A stretch of DNA of 64,000 nt from Oscillospiraceae bacterium (GCA_020860205.1 JAJBUU010000004.1:32001-96000); one strand, 5' to 3'; shown: positions 22,401-37,376, counted from the first letter of the stretch. Numbers and translations are program-made. Notes: generated by a model not told the origin, from the letters alone.

Positions 22401-23310
22401 GCGTTGTTTCCCGCATCCTGCCGAAGGAGGATATGCCCTATCTGCCGGACGGCACGCCGCTGGACATCGTGCTCAACCCGCTGGGCGTTCCCTCCCGTAT
22501 GAATATCGGGCAGGTGCTGGAGGTGCATCTTGGCTATGCGGCGCAGGCGCTGGGCTGGAAGGTCGCAACGCCGGTCTTTAACGGCGCGAACGAAAGCTCC
22601 ATCCACGAAACGCTGCGTCTGGCCAATCTGCGCGAGGACGGCAAGAGCGTCCTCTATGACGGGCGCACCGGCGAGGCCTTCCAGAACGATGTGACCGTCG
22701 GCTGGGTCTACTTCCTGAAGCTCCACCATCTGGTGGACGATAAGATGCACGCCCGTTCCACCGGACCTTACAGCCTTGTTACGCAGCAGCCGCTTGGCGG
22801 CAAGGCGCAGTTTGGCGGACAGCGCTTTGGCGAAATGGAAGTCTGGGCGCTGGAGGCATACGGCGCGGCCTATACCCTGCAGGAGATTTTGACCGTCAAG
22901 TCCGACGATGTGACCGGACGTGTGCGCACCTATGAGAGCATCGTAAAAGGTCACAATATCCCGCGTCCCGGTATTCCGGAGAGCTTCAAGGTGCTGGTCA
23001 AGGAGCTGCAGTCCCTCTGCCTGGATGTGCGCGTCCTGGACAAGGACGGCGACGAAATCGAGCTGAAGGACGACGAGGACGACGAGGATTATATCCCCGG
23101 TTTCCGCGGCGACGAAAAAGAGGATTACCGCGCTGACGACAGCGAGATCGAGTCCGCAGGCTATGCGATCGAGGACGTGGAGGACGCTTTCGGCGCCGAC
23201 GACGTGGACGACATGGACGTGGACGGCGAAGCGGAGAACGAAGCGGACGCGGCAGACCTGTTTGCAGACGACGGGGATGAAGAAAACTTTGGGGAGGAGG
23301 ATTTGACCCT

Positions 23311-23314
<4 letters not shown>
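19460..23314 (+). CDS. rpoB: DNA-directed RNA polymerase subunit beta
   Basis: [38 protein letters not shown]... with full RpoB motifs; AGGAG 11 nt upstream of 19460. Confidence 0.98.
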
Positions 23315-27084
<3,770 letters not shown>

Positions 27085-27130
27085 TCCTGCACTGACTGCA
27101 TAAACCGCTTTTGCTTCTGTCATCAACGAT

Positions 27131-27170
27131 GGGAGCGCTGCAAAATTTTCATTTTGCAGCGCTCCCGTTT
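27131..27170. terminator. Intrinsic terminator after rpoC
   Basis: GGGAGCGCTGCAAAA...TTTTGCAGCGCTCCC-GTTTT, 15-bp stem. Confidence 0.9.
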
Positions 27171-27207
27171 TGCATTCGCTTATATGCGGCAGAAGGAGGG
27201 AGGCTCC

Positions 27208-27405
27208 TTATTTCATGCCGTTTTCATAGGCTTCGATCATCTTGCGGACCATCTGGCCGCCGATGGAACCGGCCTGCTTGCTGGTCAGGTCGCCGTTGTA
27301 GCCCTGCTTCAGATTGACGCCAACCTGTGCGGCGGCCTCCATCTTAAAGCGATCCATCGCCTCGCGCGCACTGGGATTTACAAGATTGTTAGAACTCTTT
27401 GCCAT
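27208..27405 (-). CDS. Alpha/beta-type small acid-soluble spore protein
   Basis: MAKSSNNLVNPSAREAMDRFKMEAAAQVGVNLKQGYNGDLTSKQAGSIGGQMVRKMIEAYE. Confidence 0.96.
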   Translation of the reverse strand: MAKSSNNLVNPSAREAMDRFKMEAAAQVGVNLKQGYNGDLTSKQAGSIGGQMVRKMIEAYENGMK

Positions 27406-27773
27406 CTGCGTTTACAACTCCTTTGCAACTTTTTTGGCAGATTACTGCCCGAACATATCTTTTGCATTCGGAATTTGAATATTCAGCGCGATTTTGGTAA
27501 GTTCCGCCATGCCATTTTTTCAAAAAATCGGCAGCTGTGGATAAAAGCATCCGGTTTCATTATTTTTTTTGTTGATTATAATATTGCACCTTCACACATT
27601 ATTCAGAAGCGCATGAATATGCGGACGCGGAAAGTTGCAGCCCTGGCATTTTGCGGCGGAATGATTGCCTTTTTGCGGAAAGCGTGCTATAATGACCAAA
27701 AAAGGCGGCCAGGGCGCGCAGGACCACGCTGCGGCGCAAAGGTCGCAAGCAAAAACAGAGGACGACAAAGCAT

Positions 27774-28772
27774 ATGGCAAACGAAAAAGGGAACGCGCGC
27801 GGCGCGTTCAAAACCAGCATCGGCGGACAGGCGCTGATCGAGGGCATCCTCATGCGTGGGCCGGACAAACAGGCCATTGCCTGCCGTCTGGCCGACGGTA
27901 CGATTCAGACTAAGACCGACCCGTTGGAGATGACGAAAGAAAAGCACCCCATTCTGGGCGTGCCGTTCCTGCGGGGCGTTCCCGCGTTTTTGGACTCTAT
28001 GGTGAAGGGGATGCAGGCACTGACCTATTCGGCGGAGCTGCTGCCGGAGGAGGAGCAGGAGGAACCGGACAAGCTGGACCTCTGGCTGGAAAAGCATCTT
28101 GGCAGCGAGCGGGCGTCGCAGGCCGTCATCGCCGTGGCGCTGGTGCTGGGCGTGGCGCTGGCCATCGGGCTGTTTGTGCTGCTCCCCGCCATCCTGTTTG
28201 AGCTGTTGCCGCAGGACCTGCATCTTGTGCTGCGCTGCATTCTGGAGGGCGCGATCCGCATCGTCATTTTTCTGGCTTATCTCTGGTTCTGTACCCGTGT
28301 GGACGATGTAAAACGGCTGTTTTCCTACCACGGCGCAGAGCATAAGACGATCTATTGTTATGAGAAGCATTTGGAGCTGACCGTGGAGAACGTGCGGCGG
28401 CAAAGCCGGTTCCATCCCCGCTGCGGCACCAGCTTTTTGCTGGTGGTGATGGTCATTGCGATCCTTGTCGTGTCCGTCATGACATGGGTGCTTTCGCTGA
28501 TTCCCGCCATCGCTGCACTTTCGCGCATCCCGGCAGCGCTGGTGCGGATTTTGGCAAAGCTGATTGTCCTGCCGCTGATCGTCGGCATCACCTACGAGGT
28601 GAACCGCTGGGTCGGACGCCACGATGAAAACCTGTTGGCGCGTATCGTCGCGTGGCCGGGAAAGAAGCTCCAGCATCTCACAACGCAGGAGCCGGACGAC
28701 GGTATGATAGAGTGCGCCATCACCGCGCTGAAGTTGGTCATCCCGGAGGAGGAAGGCGCGGACGAGTGGTGA
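27774..28772 (+). CDS. DUF1385 (YqhQ-like) membrane protein
   Basis: SIGGQALIEGILMRGPDKQAIACR ... YHGAEHKTIYCYE ... RFHPRCGTSFLL. Confidence 0.93.
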   Translation: MANEKGNARGAFKTSIGGQALIEGILMRGPDKQAIACRLADGTIQTKTDPLEMTKEKHPILGVPFLRGVPAFLDSMVKGMQALTYSAELLPEEEQEEPDKLDLWLEKHLGSERASQAVIAVALVLGVALAIGLFVLLPAILFELLPQDLHLVLRCILEGAIRIVIFLAYLWFCTRVDDVKRLFSYHGAEHKTIYCYEKHLELTVENVRRQSRFHPRCGTSFLLVVMVIAILVVSVMTWVLSLIPAIAALSRIPAALVRILAKLIVLPLIVGITYEVNRWVGRHDENLLARIVAWPGKKLQHLTTQEPDDGMIECAITALKLVIPEEEGADEW

Positions 28773-28793
28773 GAACGCAGAGGGAAGAGACAG

Positions 28794-29654
28794 ATGCCAA
28801 AAACCTATAATGCGCTTTATCTCAGCCTGCGGCAGAAGCTGCGCGAGGCCGGGATAGAGGCATTCTCGCTGGAAGCGCGGCTGCTGGTGGCCTGTGCTGC
28901 GCGGCGTTCGCCGGAGAAGCTGTTGCAGGATCTGCAGCTCTATGCTTCCGACGAAATTGAAGCGCGCGTGACCGCGCTGGGCGCGCGGCGGCTGGCAGGC
29001 GAGCCGGTGGCCTATATCACCGAACGCTGGTCATTTTATGGACTGGAGCTGAAGGTCACGCCGGACGTGCTGATCCCACGTTCGGATACGGAGGTGCTGG
29101 CGGAGCAGGCGATTTCCCTGTTGCGTGGCCGGACGGAAGCGGCGCGGGTGCTTGACCTCTGTACCGGGAGCGGCTGTGTCGGCTGCGCCATCGCACACGC
29201 GCTGCCGCAGAGCCGGGTCGTGCTTCTGGATCATTCCCTAGCGGCGCTCGCCGTTGCGGCGGAAAATGTGGAGACGCTGGGTCTGTCCGGTCGTGTGCAG
29301 TGCATACAGGCGGACGTGACGCAGCCCCCGCCGCCGATGCTGGGCAGCTTTGATTTGATCGTGGCGAACCCGCCCTATATCCGCTCGGCGGAAATCGAAA
29401 CACTGGACGTTTCCGTGCGGGACTATGAGCCGCGCGCGGCGCTGGATGGCGGGGCGGACGGTCTGGATTTTTACCGTGCGATCCTGCGAGGTTATCTCGC
29501 GCTGCTGCGCCGTCCCGGACAGCTTGCGCTGGAGGTCGGAGAGGATCAGGCCGGGGATGTTTCGCTGCTGCTGCGGCGCGCGGGGCTGCTTGGCGTGGGC
29601 AGTGCGCAGGATACCGCCGGTTATGCGCGCGTTGTGTTCGGGAAGCTGTCCTGA
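28794..29654 (+). CDS. prmC: Peptide chain release factor N5-glutamine methyltransferase
   Basis: RLAGEPVAYITERWSFYGLELKVTPDVLIPRSDTE ... VANPPYI. Confidence 0.95.
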   Translation: MPKTYNALYLSLRQKLREAGIEAFSLEARLLVACAARRSPEKLLQDLQLYASDEIEARVTALGARRLAGEPVAYITERWSFYGLELKVTPDVLIPRSDTEVLAEQAISLLRGRTEAARVLDLCTGSGCVGCAIAHALPQSRVVLLDHSLAALAVAAENVETLGLSGRVQCIQADVTQPPPPMLGSFDLIVANPPYIRSAEIETLDVSVRDYEPRAALDGGADGLDFYRAILRGYLALLRRPGQLALEVGEDQAGDVSLLLRRAGLLGVGSAQDTAGYARVVFGKLS

Positions 29655-29740
29655 GCCGCGCCCCGCAGCAGAAATTTTTCTGATAACACATAAAACCATC
29701 CACATATCGCATACAAAACAGATCGGGGGAAAGGGAGCTT

Positions 29741-30838
29741 ATGGCAGATAAAAAGAAAGAGCTGGTCACACCCGGACCGGCCGCCGACAAAAAGCGGGCG
29801 CTGGAAACCGCGCTGGCACAAATTGAGAAAAACTATGGCAAGGGCGCAATCATGCGTCTGGGCGAGGATATTCCCGTGAACGTGGATTCCATCTCCACCG
29901 GGTCGCTGGCGCTGGATTTGGCGCTGGGCGTCGGCGGCGTGCCGCGCGGGCGCATTGTGGAGATTTACGGGCCGGAATCCTCCGGTAAGACCACGCTGGC
30001 GCTGCATATCCTGGCCTCTGCACAGAAAAATGGCGGCGAGGTCGCGTTTATCGACGTGGAACACGCGCTGGAACCGGCTTACGCGCGGGCGCTGGGCGTC
30101 AATATCGACGAGCTGCTCATCAGCCAGCCGGACACCGGCGAACAGGCGCTGGACATCACAGAGGCGCTGGTGCGCTCCGGCGCGGTGGACGTGGTGGTCG
30201 TGGACTCCGTCGCGGCGCTGGTGCCGCGCTCCGAGCTGGAGGGCGAGATGGGCGACGCAAGCGTCGGCGTGGTGGCGCGGCTGATGAGCCAGGCGCTGCG
30301 CAAACTGGCCGGTACCATTTCCAAGACCAACTGCATCGTGGTGTTCATCAACCAGCTCCGTGAAAAAATCGGCGTGATGTACGGCAACCCGGAAACAACG
30401 CCGGGCGGACGCGCGCTGAAATATTTTGCCTCCGTCCGCATCGACGTGCGCCGCATCGAAACGCTCAAGAGCGGCGGAGAGATGATCGGCAACCGCACGC
30501 GCGCAAAAATCGTCAAAAACAAGGTCGCGCCGCCGTTCAAAGAGGCGGAGTTCGACATCATTTACGGCGAGGGCATCAGCAAAATCGGGGAGATCGTCGA
30601 TCTTGGCGTAAAGCTGGAGCTGATCGAAAAAGCGGGCGCGTGGTTCACCTGCAACGGTGAGCGGTTCCAGGGGCGCGACGCGGTGAAGGATTATCTGCAA
30701 AAGAACCCGGACGTTGCGGACAGCGTGGAACAGCAGATCCGCCAGAACGCCTACAAGCTGATGACCCCGCAGGCGTTGAAGGCCGCGCGTGTCGCCGGGC
30801 GCGCCGTGGATGTTTCCGCGGACGATTTTGAAGGCTGA
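29741..30838 (+). CDS. recA: Recombinase RecA
   Basis: [46 protein letters not shown]. Confidence 0.98.
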   Translation: MADKKKELVTPGPAADKKRALETALAQIEKNYGKGAIMRLGEDIPVNVDSISTGSLALDLALGVGGVPRGRIVEIYGPESSGKTTLALHILASAQKNGGEVAFIDVEHALEPAYARALGVNIDELLISQPDTGEQALDITEALVRSGAVDVVVVDSVAALVPRSELEGEMGDASVGVVARLMSQALRKLAGTISKTNCIVVFINQLREKIGVMYGNPETTPGGRALKYFASVRIDVRRIETLKSGGEMIGNRTRAKIVKNKVAPPFKEAEFDIIYGEGISKIGEIVDLGVKLELIEKAGAWFTCNGERFQGRDAVKDYLQKNPDVADSVEQQIRQNAYKLMTPQALKAARVAGRAVDVSADDFEG

Positions 30839-31467
30839 TGACAGTCACCGCGCTCTGCCAAAAAACGGACGACCGCTTTGAACTGGAGCTGGACGGCGCG
30901 GAAAAGCTGACCGTCCCGCTCTCCCTTGTCGCGGACTTCTCCCTTTATGCGGGACGGGAGCTGAACGAGACGGAAGCGGAGCGTCTGCGCGGCGCCGTTT
31001 CGCTGGAACGCGCAAAGACGCGGGCGCTGCGGATGCTGGGAATGCGGGCGATGAGCACCCGCGAGATATATGACCGGCTGATGGAAAAGGGCGAGTGCGA
31101 ACAGGACGCCGCCGCGTGCGTGGCCTGGCTGCTGGAGCTGCACCTGCTCTCGGACGAGGACTACGCCGCCGCCGTGGTGCGCCGCTGCGCCGCAAAGGGC
31201 TACGGTGCGCGCCGCGCACGGGAGGAGCTGAACCGGCACAAGCTGCCGCGCGCGCTCTGGGACGCGGCGCTGGAAACGCTGCCGGAGCAGGACGAAACGC
31301 TTGACCGGCTGCTGCTGAGCCGTCTGCGCGGCGCATCGCCGGATGACCGCGCAGCGCTGAAAAAGGCGACGGACGCGCTGCTGCGCCGCGGCTTTGGCTG
31401 GGACGAAATCCGCGCCGCCGTGGAGCGGCTCCGGCTGCAAATGGAAACAGACGATACGGGAACATAA
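30838..31467 (+). CDS. recX: Regulatory protein RecX
   Basis: Position after recA with TGATG overlap; ALRMLGMRAMSTREIYDRLMEKG. Confidence 0.9.
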   Translation: MTVTALCQKTDDRFELELDGAEKLTVPLSLVADFSLYAGRELNETEAERLRGAVSLERAKTRALRMLGMRAMSTREIYDRLMEKGECEQDAAACVAWLLELHLLSDEDYAAAVVRRCAAKGYGARRAREELNRHKLPRALWDAALETLPEQDETLDRLLLSRLRGASPDDRAALKKATDALLRRGFGWDEIRAAVERLRLQMETDDTGT

Positions 31468-31473
31468 GAAAAC

Positions 31474-32799
31474 ATGGCAAATGAAAGAATCGCGCTCATT
31501 TCACTGGGCTGCGCAAAAAATCAGGTAAACAGCGAGCAGATGCTCTGTCTGCTGGACGGCGCGGGCTACACGCTCGTTTCCGACCCCGACGGGGCGGATG
31601 CGGTGATCATCAATACCTGCGGCTTCATCGACGCGGCCAAATTGGAGGCCATCGACAATATTCTGGAAATGGCGGCGCTGAAAGCAGAGGGACGGCTCGG
31701 CAAAATCATCGTCACGGGCTGCCTGAGCGAGCGCTACCGGGCGGAGATACGGGCGGAGCTGCCGGAGGTGGACGCGCTGGTCGGCGTGGGCAGCTTTGCG
31801 GAAATCGTCCCGGTCGTGCAGGAGACGCTTCTGACCGGGCGCGCGGAACGCTTTGGCGACAAAAACGCGCCCGTGGACGAGGTGGGGCGCTGCCTGACCA
31901 GCGGGCCGGGCTGGGCCTATCTGAAAATCGCGGAGGGCTGTGACAACCGCTGCGCCTTCTGCGCTATCCCTTCCATACGCGGACGCTATCGCAGCCGCCC
32001 GATGGAAAATATTGTCGCGGAGGCGCGCGCGCTCGCGGAGAGCGGGGTAAAGGAGCTTGTTGTCATCGCGCAGGACATCACGCGCTATGGGACGGACCTT
32101 TACGGTCGGCGCTCTTTGGCGATGCTCTGCCGCCGTCTTTCGGAAATCGAGGGCGTGACGTGGATCCGTCTGCACTATCTCTATCCCGACCAGTTTGATG
32201 ACGCGCTGATCGACGAAATTGCGGAAAACGAAAAAATCGTCAAATATCTGGACATTCCAATTCAACATATCGACGATGCAATTTTGAAACGGATGAACCG
32301 ACGCGGCAGCGGCGGGGAAATCCGCACGCTGCTGCAGACCCTGCGGCGACGCATCCCCGGTCTGGTGCTGCGCACGAGCCTGATTACCGGGCTGCCCGGC
32401 GAGGGCGAGCCGGAGTTTGAAGCGCTGTGTGCGTTCCTGCGCGAGGCGCGCATTGAGCGCGTCGGCGTGTTCCCGTTTTCCCCGGAGGAGGGAACGCCCG
32501 CCGCGGAGATGCCGGACCGCGTGGACGAGGAAACCGCCCAACACCGCGCGGAGCTGATTTTGGAGCTGCAGGCGGAAATCATGGACGAGTTCTGCGGGCG
32601 GCAGGTCGGGCAGGTGCTGGATGTGCTTTGCACCGGCACGGACGGCGCATACCGGACGGGGCGCAGCTATGCCGACTCGCCGGAGGTGGACGGTACGGTT
32701 TATTTTGAAGGCAGCTGCCCGCCGGGGATGTTTGCCCGGGTGGAGATCACCGGCGTGATGGACGGGGACCTGCTGGGTCGGGAGGTAGAGGAAACATGA
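31474..32799 (+). CDS. rimO: Ribosomal protein S12 methylthiotransferase
   Basis: ISLGCAKNQVNSEQM, radical SAM GCDNRCAFCAIPSIRGRYRSR. Confidence 0.96.
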   Translation: MANERIALISLGCAKNQVNSEQMLCLLDGAGYTLVSDPDGADAVIINTCGFIDAAKLEAIDNILEMAALKAEGRLGKIIVTGCLSERYRAEIRAELPEVDALVGVGSFAEIVPVVQETLLTGRAERFGDKNAPVDEVGRCLTSGPGWAYLKIAEGCDNRCAFCAIPSIRGRYRSRPMENIVAEARALAESGVKELVVIAQDITRYGTDLYGRRSLAMLCRRLSEIEGVTWIRLHYLYPDQFDDALIDEIAENEKIVKYLDIPIQHIDDAILKRMNRRGSGGEIRTLLQTLRRRIPGLVLRTSLITGLPGEGEPEFEALCAFLREARIERVGVFPFSPEEGTPAAEMPDRVDEETAQHRAELILELQAEIMDEFCGRQVGQVLDVLCTGTDGAYRTGRSYADSPEVDGTVYFEGSCPPGMFARVEITGVMDGDLLGREVEET

Positions 32800-33320
32800 C
32801 CACCGCAAACAAACTGACGCTGCTGCGCGTCATATTGATCCCAGTGTTTTTGATCGTGCTTTACTGGGGCTTTCCCGGCGCGTCGTGGGTGGCGCTGGTG
32901 ATTTTCATTCTGGCCAGCCTGACCGATATGCTGGATGGCTACATCGCGCGGCACTATAACCAAATCACGAATTTTGGCAAATTCATGGACCCGTTGGCGG
33001 ACAAGATGCTGACAATGGCGGCGATGTGCTGGTTCGTCCAGAGCGGCGCGATGGCAGGCTGGGTGCTGGCTGTGGTGCTGCTGCGGGAGTTCGCCGTATC
33101 CGGGATGCGGCTGGTTGCGGTGGAGCAGGGGCGCGTGATTGCCGCCGCGTGGAGCGGCAAGGTCAAAACCGCCGCGACCATGCTCTGCATCTGTGCGATG
33201 CTGGCGTTCCGGTTTGCGTGGCTGGACGTGCTTTCGCAAGCCGTCATCCTTGTAACAACCGTCTACTCCGGTGTGGAATATTTTGTCAAAAACCGGGATG
33301 TGTTCACCGGCGGCGTATGA
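32796..33320 (+). CDS. pgsA: CDP-diacylglycerol--glycerol-3-phosphate 3-phosphatidyltransferase
   Basis: ASLTDMLDGYIARHYNQITNFGKFMDPLADKML CDP-alcohol phosphotransferase motif. Confidence 0.95.
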   Translation: MTTANKLTLLRVILIPVFLIVLYWGFPGASWVALVIFILASLTDMLDGYIARHYNQITNFGKFMDPLADKMLTMAAMCWFVQSGAMAGWVLAVVLLREFAVSGMRLVAVEQGRVIAAAWSGKVKTAATMLCICAMLAFRFAWLDVLSQAVILVTTVYSGVEYFVKNRDVFTGGV

Positions 33321-33833
33321 CGCGCTGCCGGTGCTTTTTTGCTGCGATGCTTGCGCAATAGTTTGCTTCGCTTCCTGGGTCAAATGGCAAGGAACGTTTC
33401 GGGAAATTTGCAGGTCTACAGTCAACCACGCAATCAACCAAATCGCCGAAAGCTACAACGGGGCGGAAACGGAAACCGCCGATAAGGAAAACCGGCTGCC
33501 GTTATTGCTGCCACATTTGTCCCCGCACATATCGAGACGCAGTTTCGCAAGCTGTGCCGTTGAGAGCGACGCGATTCCGCGCCTAAATAATAATCTATTA
33601 TATTAAACTGCGCTAAGAAAAACTCCGATTTGCGACAAGTTCCATATATTTCCAGAAGCGAGCGAAGCAAAGTAAACGCTGTTGCCCCGGTGCGCGCCGC
33701 CGCAAGCGCTCATTAATAATATAATGGAGTTCTAAGGAAACACGGATTCAACTTTTTGCAACGGGGAGCCGCGCAAAAAGGCGTCGTCCGGACACCGGAA
33801 GTGATCGAATCAGAGGGTTTCTAAAAATTCTGC

Positions 33834-33861
33834 TTGACAAACCGTGAAAATCGTGTATAAT
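33834..33861 (+). promoter_or_regulatory. Promoter of tRNA-Gln
   Basis: TTGACA 33834-33839, 16-bp spacer, TATAAT 33856-33861. Confidence 0.75.
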
Positions 33862-33873
33862 ATCCCTGTTCTT

Positions 33874-33947
33874 ACCGGGATTGTGTAAAGGTAGCACGCC
33901 GGACTCTGACTCCGTCTGTGAGGGTTCGAATCCTTCTCCCGGTGCCA
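33874..33947 (+). tRNA. tRNA-Gln (anticodon CTG), CCA encoded
   Basis: ACCGGGA...TCCCGGT acceptor stem, CGGA-CTCTGAC-TCCG anticodon arm, GGTTCGAATCC T arm, GCCA end. Confidence 0.95.
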
Positions 33948-34043
33948 TCGAAAGAAGCCTTGAAAACATGGATTTCCTTCCTGTTTTCAAGGCTTTGTTC
34001 TTAATATAGGGTTTTATATGTGCGCGGGAGGAGGTGCGGACAA

Positions 34044-34583
34044 ATGCTCTGCCTGTTCGCAACGGAGGTCCCGAATCCGGCGCAGGATCGCTCGGCGCTG
34101 GTGCGGACGCTGCTGCGCCGCGCTTATGACCTGGTCTGGGATGAGGACTGCCCGGCGCTGGAAAAAACACCGGCAGGGAAGCCCTGGTTTCCGTCGCAGC
34201 CGGAGCGGTTCCTCTCACTCAGTCACAGCAGGACCTTTGTCCTTGTCGCGCTCTCGGATGTCCCGGTCGGGGCGGATGTGGAAACCGTGCGTCCCGTTTC
34301 CGACCACCTGCGGGACAGACTCTTTCGGCCGGAGGAACAGGCCGACTTCGGATTCTTTGAGGGCTGGACGCTGCGCGAGAGCGTTTATAAGCTGACCGGC
34401 GCGGGCAGCCTGTGGACGATGCCGCTTTCCCTGCGGGATGGCATGATCCAAACCCCGTATCCCGGCGTTTCCTGTCGGGTATATCATGACCTTCACGGCT
34501 GCGTCGCGGCGGTTGCGGCGCGCGCGGACTGCGACGCGCTGCCGCATTGCGTCACGCGCCTTTCGCTCTGCGGCGGGGAATAA
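34044..34583 (+). CDS. 4'-phosphopantetheinyl transferase (Sfp-type)
   Basis: FLSLSHSRTFVLVALSDVPVGADVETVRPV ... FEGWTLRESVYKLTGAG. Confidence 0.87.
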   Translation: MLCLFATEVPNPAQDRSALVRTLLRRAYDLVWDEDCPALEKTPAGKPWFPSQPERFLSLSHSRTFVLVALSDVPVGADVETVRPVSDHLRDRLFRPEEQADFGFFEGWTLRESVYKLTGAGSLWTMPLSLRDGMIQTPYPGVSCRVYHDLHGCVAAVAARADCDALPHCVTRLSLCGGE

Positions 34584-34745
34584 GAAGGTGAACAAACGGT
34601 AAATTCTCAGAAACCGGGGTATGCAGCGGGAGAAAACTGTGATAAAATCGCTGATGACAGCGCCGCACGATTCCAAAAAGCGCGTGCGGTTCTGCATATC
34701 GCAATGCCGTTTTGTGCAGCCTTGATAATATGACAGGTTCCGTCT

Positions 34746-37229
34746 TTGTGTTGGAAAAGAGGTTTTCTGCCTTTGAAGCCCTTGTTGAAAAAGAGAAAAG
34801 CGCGCGAGGATAGCCGTTCCCCTCTGCCGGTGGTGTACGCCGCAGAGCAGGAGGGGCTGACGTCGGCACAGGTGGAGGAGCGGACGCGGCTCGGCTATGT
34901 AAACAAACCGGTGGACTCTCCGGAGAAAACCGTTCAGCAAATCGTTTTCTCGAATATTTTTACCTATTTCAATCTCGTATTTTTCATTCTGGCCGGGTTC
35001 CTTGTTGCGGTGCGCTCTTGGAACAACCTGATGTTTCTCGGCGTGGTCATCGTCAACACGGTGATCGGGATCATACAGGAGCTGCGCAGCAAACGGGAGT
35101 TGGACAAGCTCAGCCTGCTCAACGCGCCGCACTGCACCGTGATGCGCGACGGACAGGAACAGACCATAGAAACGGCGGCGCTTGTGCGGGACGACATCGT
35201 GCGCTTTCAAAGCGGCGACCAGATCTGTGCGGATGCGGAGGTGCTCTCCGACGAATGTCAGGCGAACGAGGCGCTCATCACCGGCGAGGCGGACGAAATC
35301 CGGAAGCATCCGGGCGATGCGCTGCGCTCCGGCAGCTTTCTGGTGTCCGGCTCCTGTTGGGCGCGCCTGACCGCCGTCGGCGCGGATTCCTATGCCAGCC
35401 GTCTGACGCTGGAGGCCAGGAAAAGCGGCCGACGCAAGCAATCAGAGATGATGCACTCGCTCAGCAGCCTGGTCAAGTGGATCGGTTTTATCATCATCCC
35501 GTTTGGTATTATCCTCTGTATTAAAGAGGTAGAGTGGTTGGGACGCAGCTTTGCGGACGGGGTGGTTTCCACGGTCGCGGCGCTGGTCGGGATGATTCCG
35601 GAGGGACTTTATCTGCTGACAAGCGTGGCGCTGGTCGCCAGCGTGCTGCGTCTTGCGCAGAAAAAGACGCTGGTGCATGAGCTGAGCTGCATCGAAACGC
35701 TGGCGCGGGTGGACACCCTTTGCGTGGACAAGACCGGCACCGTGACGGAAAACAAGATGATCGTGGACGATGTATGCCTGCTTTGCGAGGAACGGTATAA
35801 TGCGGACGACATCGGTCTGATCATGGCGGATTATGTGGCCGCGATGCAGAACGACAACGATACGATGGCCGCGCTGCGCGTCTTTTTCCGTGGCGAGGTG
35901 CACCAGCAGGCGGTTGAGGCGCTGCCGTTCACCAGTGCAAAAAAATATGGCGGCGTCAGCTTTCATCAGGATGAAACTTATGTGCTGGGCGCGCCGGAGG
36001 TGCTGCTCGGCGCGCAGTATGACCGCTACGCCGCGCAAATCGACCAATACGCCGCAAAGGGCTGCCGTGTGCTGCTGCTGGCGGACTATGACGGGAGCCT
36101 TTCGGATGAAACGCTCTCTGCGCCGCTGCTGCCGCTGGCGTTGATTCTGCTTAGCAATAAGCTGCGTGCGGAAGCGCCCGCGACCTTCCGCTATTTTGCC
36201 GAACAGGGCGTTGCGGTCAAGGTCATCTCCGGGGACAATGCTGCAACCGTGTCGGAGGTGGCACGGCGCGCAGGAATTCCCAATGCAGAGCGCTATGTGG
36301 ATGCGCGGACGCTCCAGGATGCGCGCGCGATGCGCGATGCGGTGGAACAGTATACCGTGTTTGGGCGCGTGACCCCGGAGCAGAAGCGCCAGATCATCCG
36401 GGCGCTGAAGAAGAAAAAACACACCGTTGCAATGACTGGCGACGGCGTGAATGATGTGCTGGCGCTCAAGGAGGCAGACTGCTCCATCGCAATGGCCTCC
36501 GGCGCGGACGCGGCCTGCCGCGTGAGCGACATCGTGCTTTTACGCAACGATTTTTCCGTCATGCCCTCCGTGGTGGCGGAAGGGCGGCGGGTCATCAACA
36601 ACATTGAACGGAGCGCCACGCTGTTTCTGGTCAAGAATATCTTTTCCTTTGTGCTGGCGCTGACCTCTCTGATTTTTACGATACCCTATCCGCTCACCTC
36701 CGCCCAGCTCAGTCTTGTTAGTACGCTGACCATCGGCATTCCGGGCTTCATCCTTGCGCTGGAGCCGAATGAAAGCCGGATACAGGGGAAATTCCTGAAA
36801 AATGTCCTCTACCGCGCCGTCCCGCCCGCGCTGACGGACTATGTGCTGGTGATCGGGGTCATGCTGTTTTATTACGCCTTTGATATTCCGGACGAGATGA
36901 TGAGTACCATCTGCGCCGTGGTCATGGGCATTGTGGGTCTGCTCGTGATTTATCGCATCTGCCAGCCGCTGAACGCGCTGCGCTGCGCGCTGCTCGTCGG
37001 CCTTTCCGCTGCGTTTGCGGTCTGTGTCCTGTTTTTCAAGGATTTGTTCACGCTCTCCACGCTGGATTTTGCCGGAATGCTGCTGCTTGTCGTGTTCGGG
37101 GTGCTCGCGTGGCCCGCACTGAACTGGGCTTACCGCCTTTGGAACCGCGTCGCCGCGTTTTTCTCCCGCCGTCCGGGCAAGCATGAGCGCGCTGCGGCAG
37201 CCGGAAGGGGAAAGCCAAACGCGGAATGA
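34746..37229 (+). CDS. P-type cation-translocating ATPase
   Basis: CVDKTGTVTENKM phosphorylation motif, MTGDGVNDVLALKEADCSIAMASGADAA hinge; true start uncertain (TTG/GTG candidates near 34746-34773). Confidence 0.92.
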   Translation: MCWKRGFLPLKPLLKKRKAREDSRSPLPVVYAAEQEGLTSAQVEERTRLGYVNKPVDSPEKTVQQIVFSNIFTYFNLVFFILAGFLVAVRSWNNLMFLGVVIVNTVIGIIQELRSKRELDKLSLLNAPHCTVMRDGQEQTIETAALVRDDIVRFQSGDQICADAEVLSDECQANEALITGEADEIRKHPGDALRSGSFLVSGSCWARLTAVGADSYASRLTLEARKSGRRKQSEMMHSLSSLVKWIGFIIIPFGIILCIKEVEWLGRSFADGVVSTVAALVGMIPEGLYLLTSVALVASVLRLAQKKTLVHELSCIETLARVDTLCVDKTGTVTENKMIVDDVCLLCEERYNADDIGLIMADYVAAMQNDNDTMAALRVFFRGEVHQQAVEALPFTSAKKYGGVSFHQDETYVLGAPEVLLGAQYDRYAAQIDQYAAKGCRVLLLADYDGSLSDETLSAPLLPLALILLSNKLRAEAPATFRYFAEQGVAVKVISGDNAATVSEVARRAGIPNAERYVDARTLQDARAMRDAVEQYTVFGRVTPEQKRQIIRALKKKKHTVAMTGDGVNDVLALKEADCSIAMASGADAACRVSDIVLLRNDFSVMPSVVAEGRRVINNIERSATLFLVKNIFSFVLALTSLIFTIPYPLTSAQLSLVSTLTIGIPGFILALEPNESRIQGKFLKNVLYRAVPPALTDYVLVIGVMLFYYAFDIPDEMMSTICAVVMGIVGLLVIYRICQPLNALRCALLVGLSAAFAVCVLFFKDLFTLSTLDFAGMLLLVVFGVLAWPALNWAYRLWNRVAAFFSRRPGKHERAAAAGRGKPNAE

Positions 37230-37338
37230 GTTCTCCGCCAGACGTGGCGCGGAGGACACGGGACGGCAGTTTCGTTTGTTGCGCCATGTGAGACAATAAA
37301 AATAAATATGTGTTCTGTCCGCAGCTGCGGAGACGGGG

Positions 37339-37376
37339 AACGCCGGTCAGTCCTGTGGGAGCGACCGGCGTTCTTT
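37339..37376 (+). terminator. Strong hairpin, possible terminator
   Basis: AACGCCGGTC-14 nt-GACCGGCGTT followed by CTTTTC. Confidence 0.6.

Noticed and set aside
19586-22954. 1122-aa minus-strand ORF
   Set aside because: Antisense to rpoB
33748-34218. 156-aa minus-strand ORF containing GEGFEPSQTESESGVLPLHNPG
   Set aside because: This string is the reverse-strand translation of tRNA-Gln, a recurrent spurious annotation
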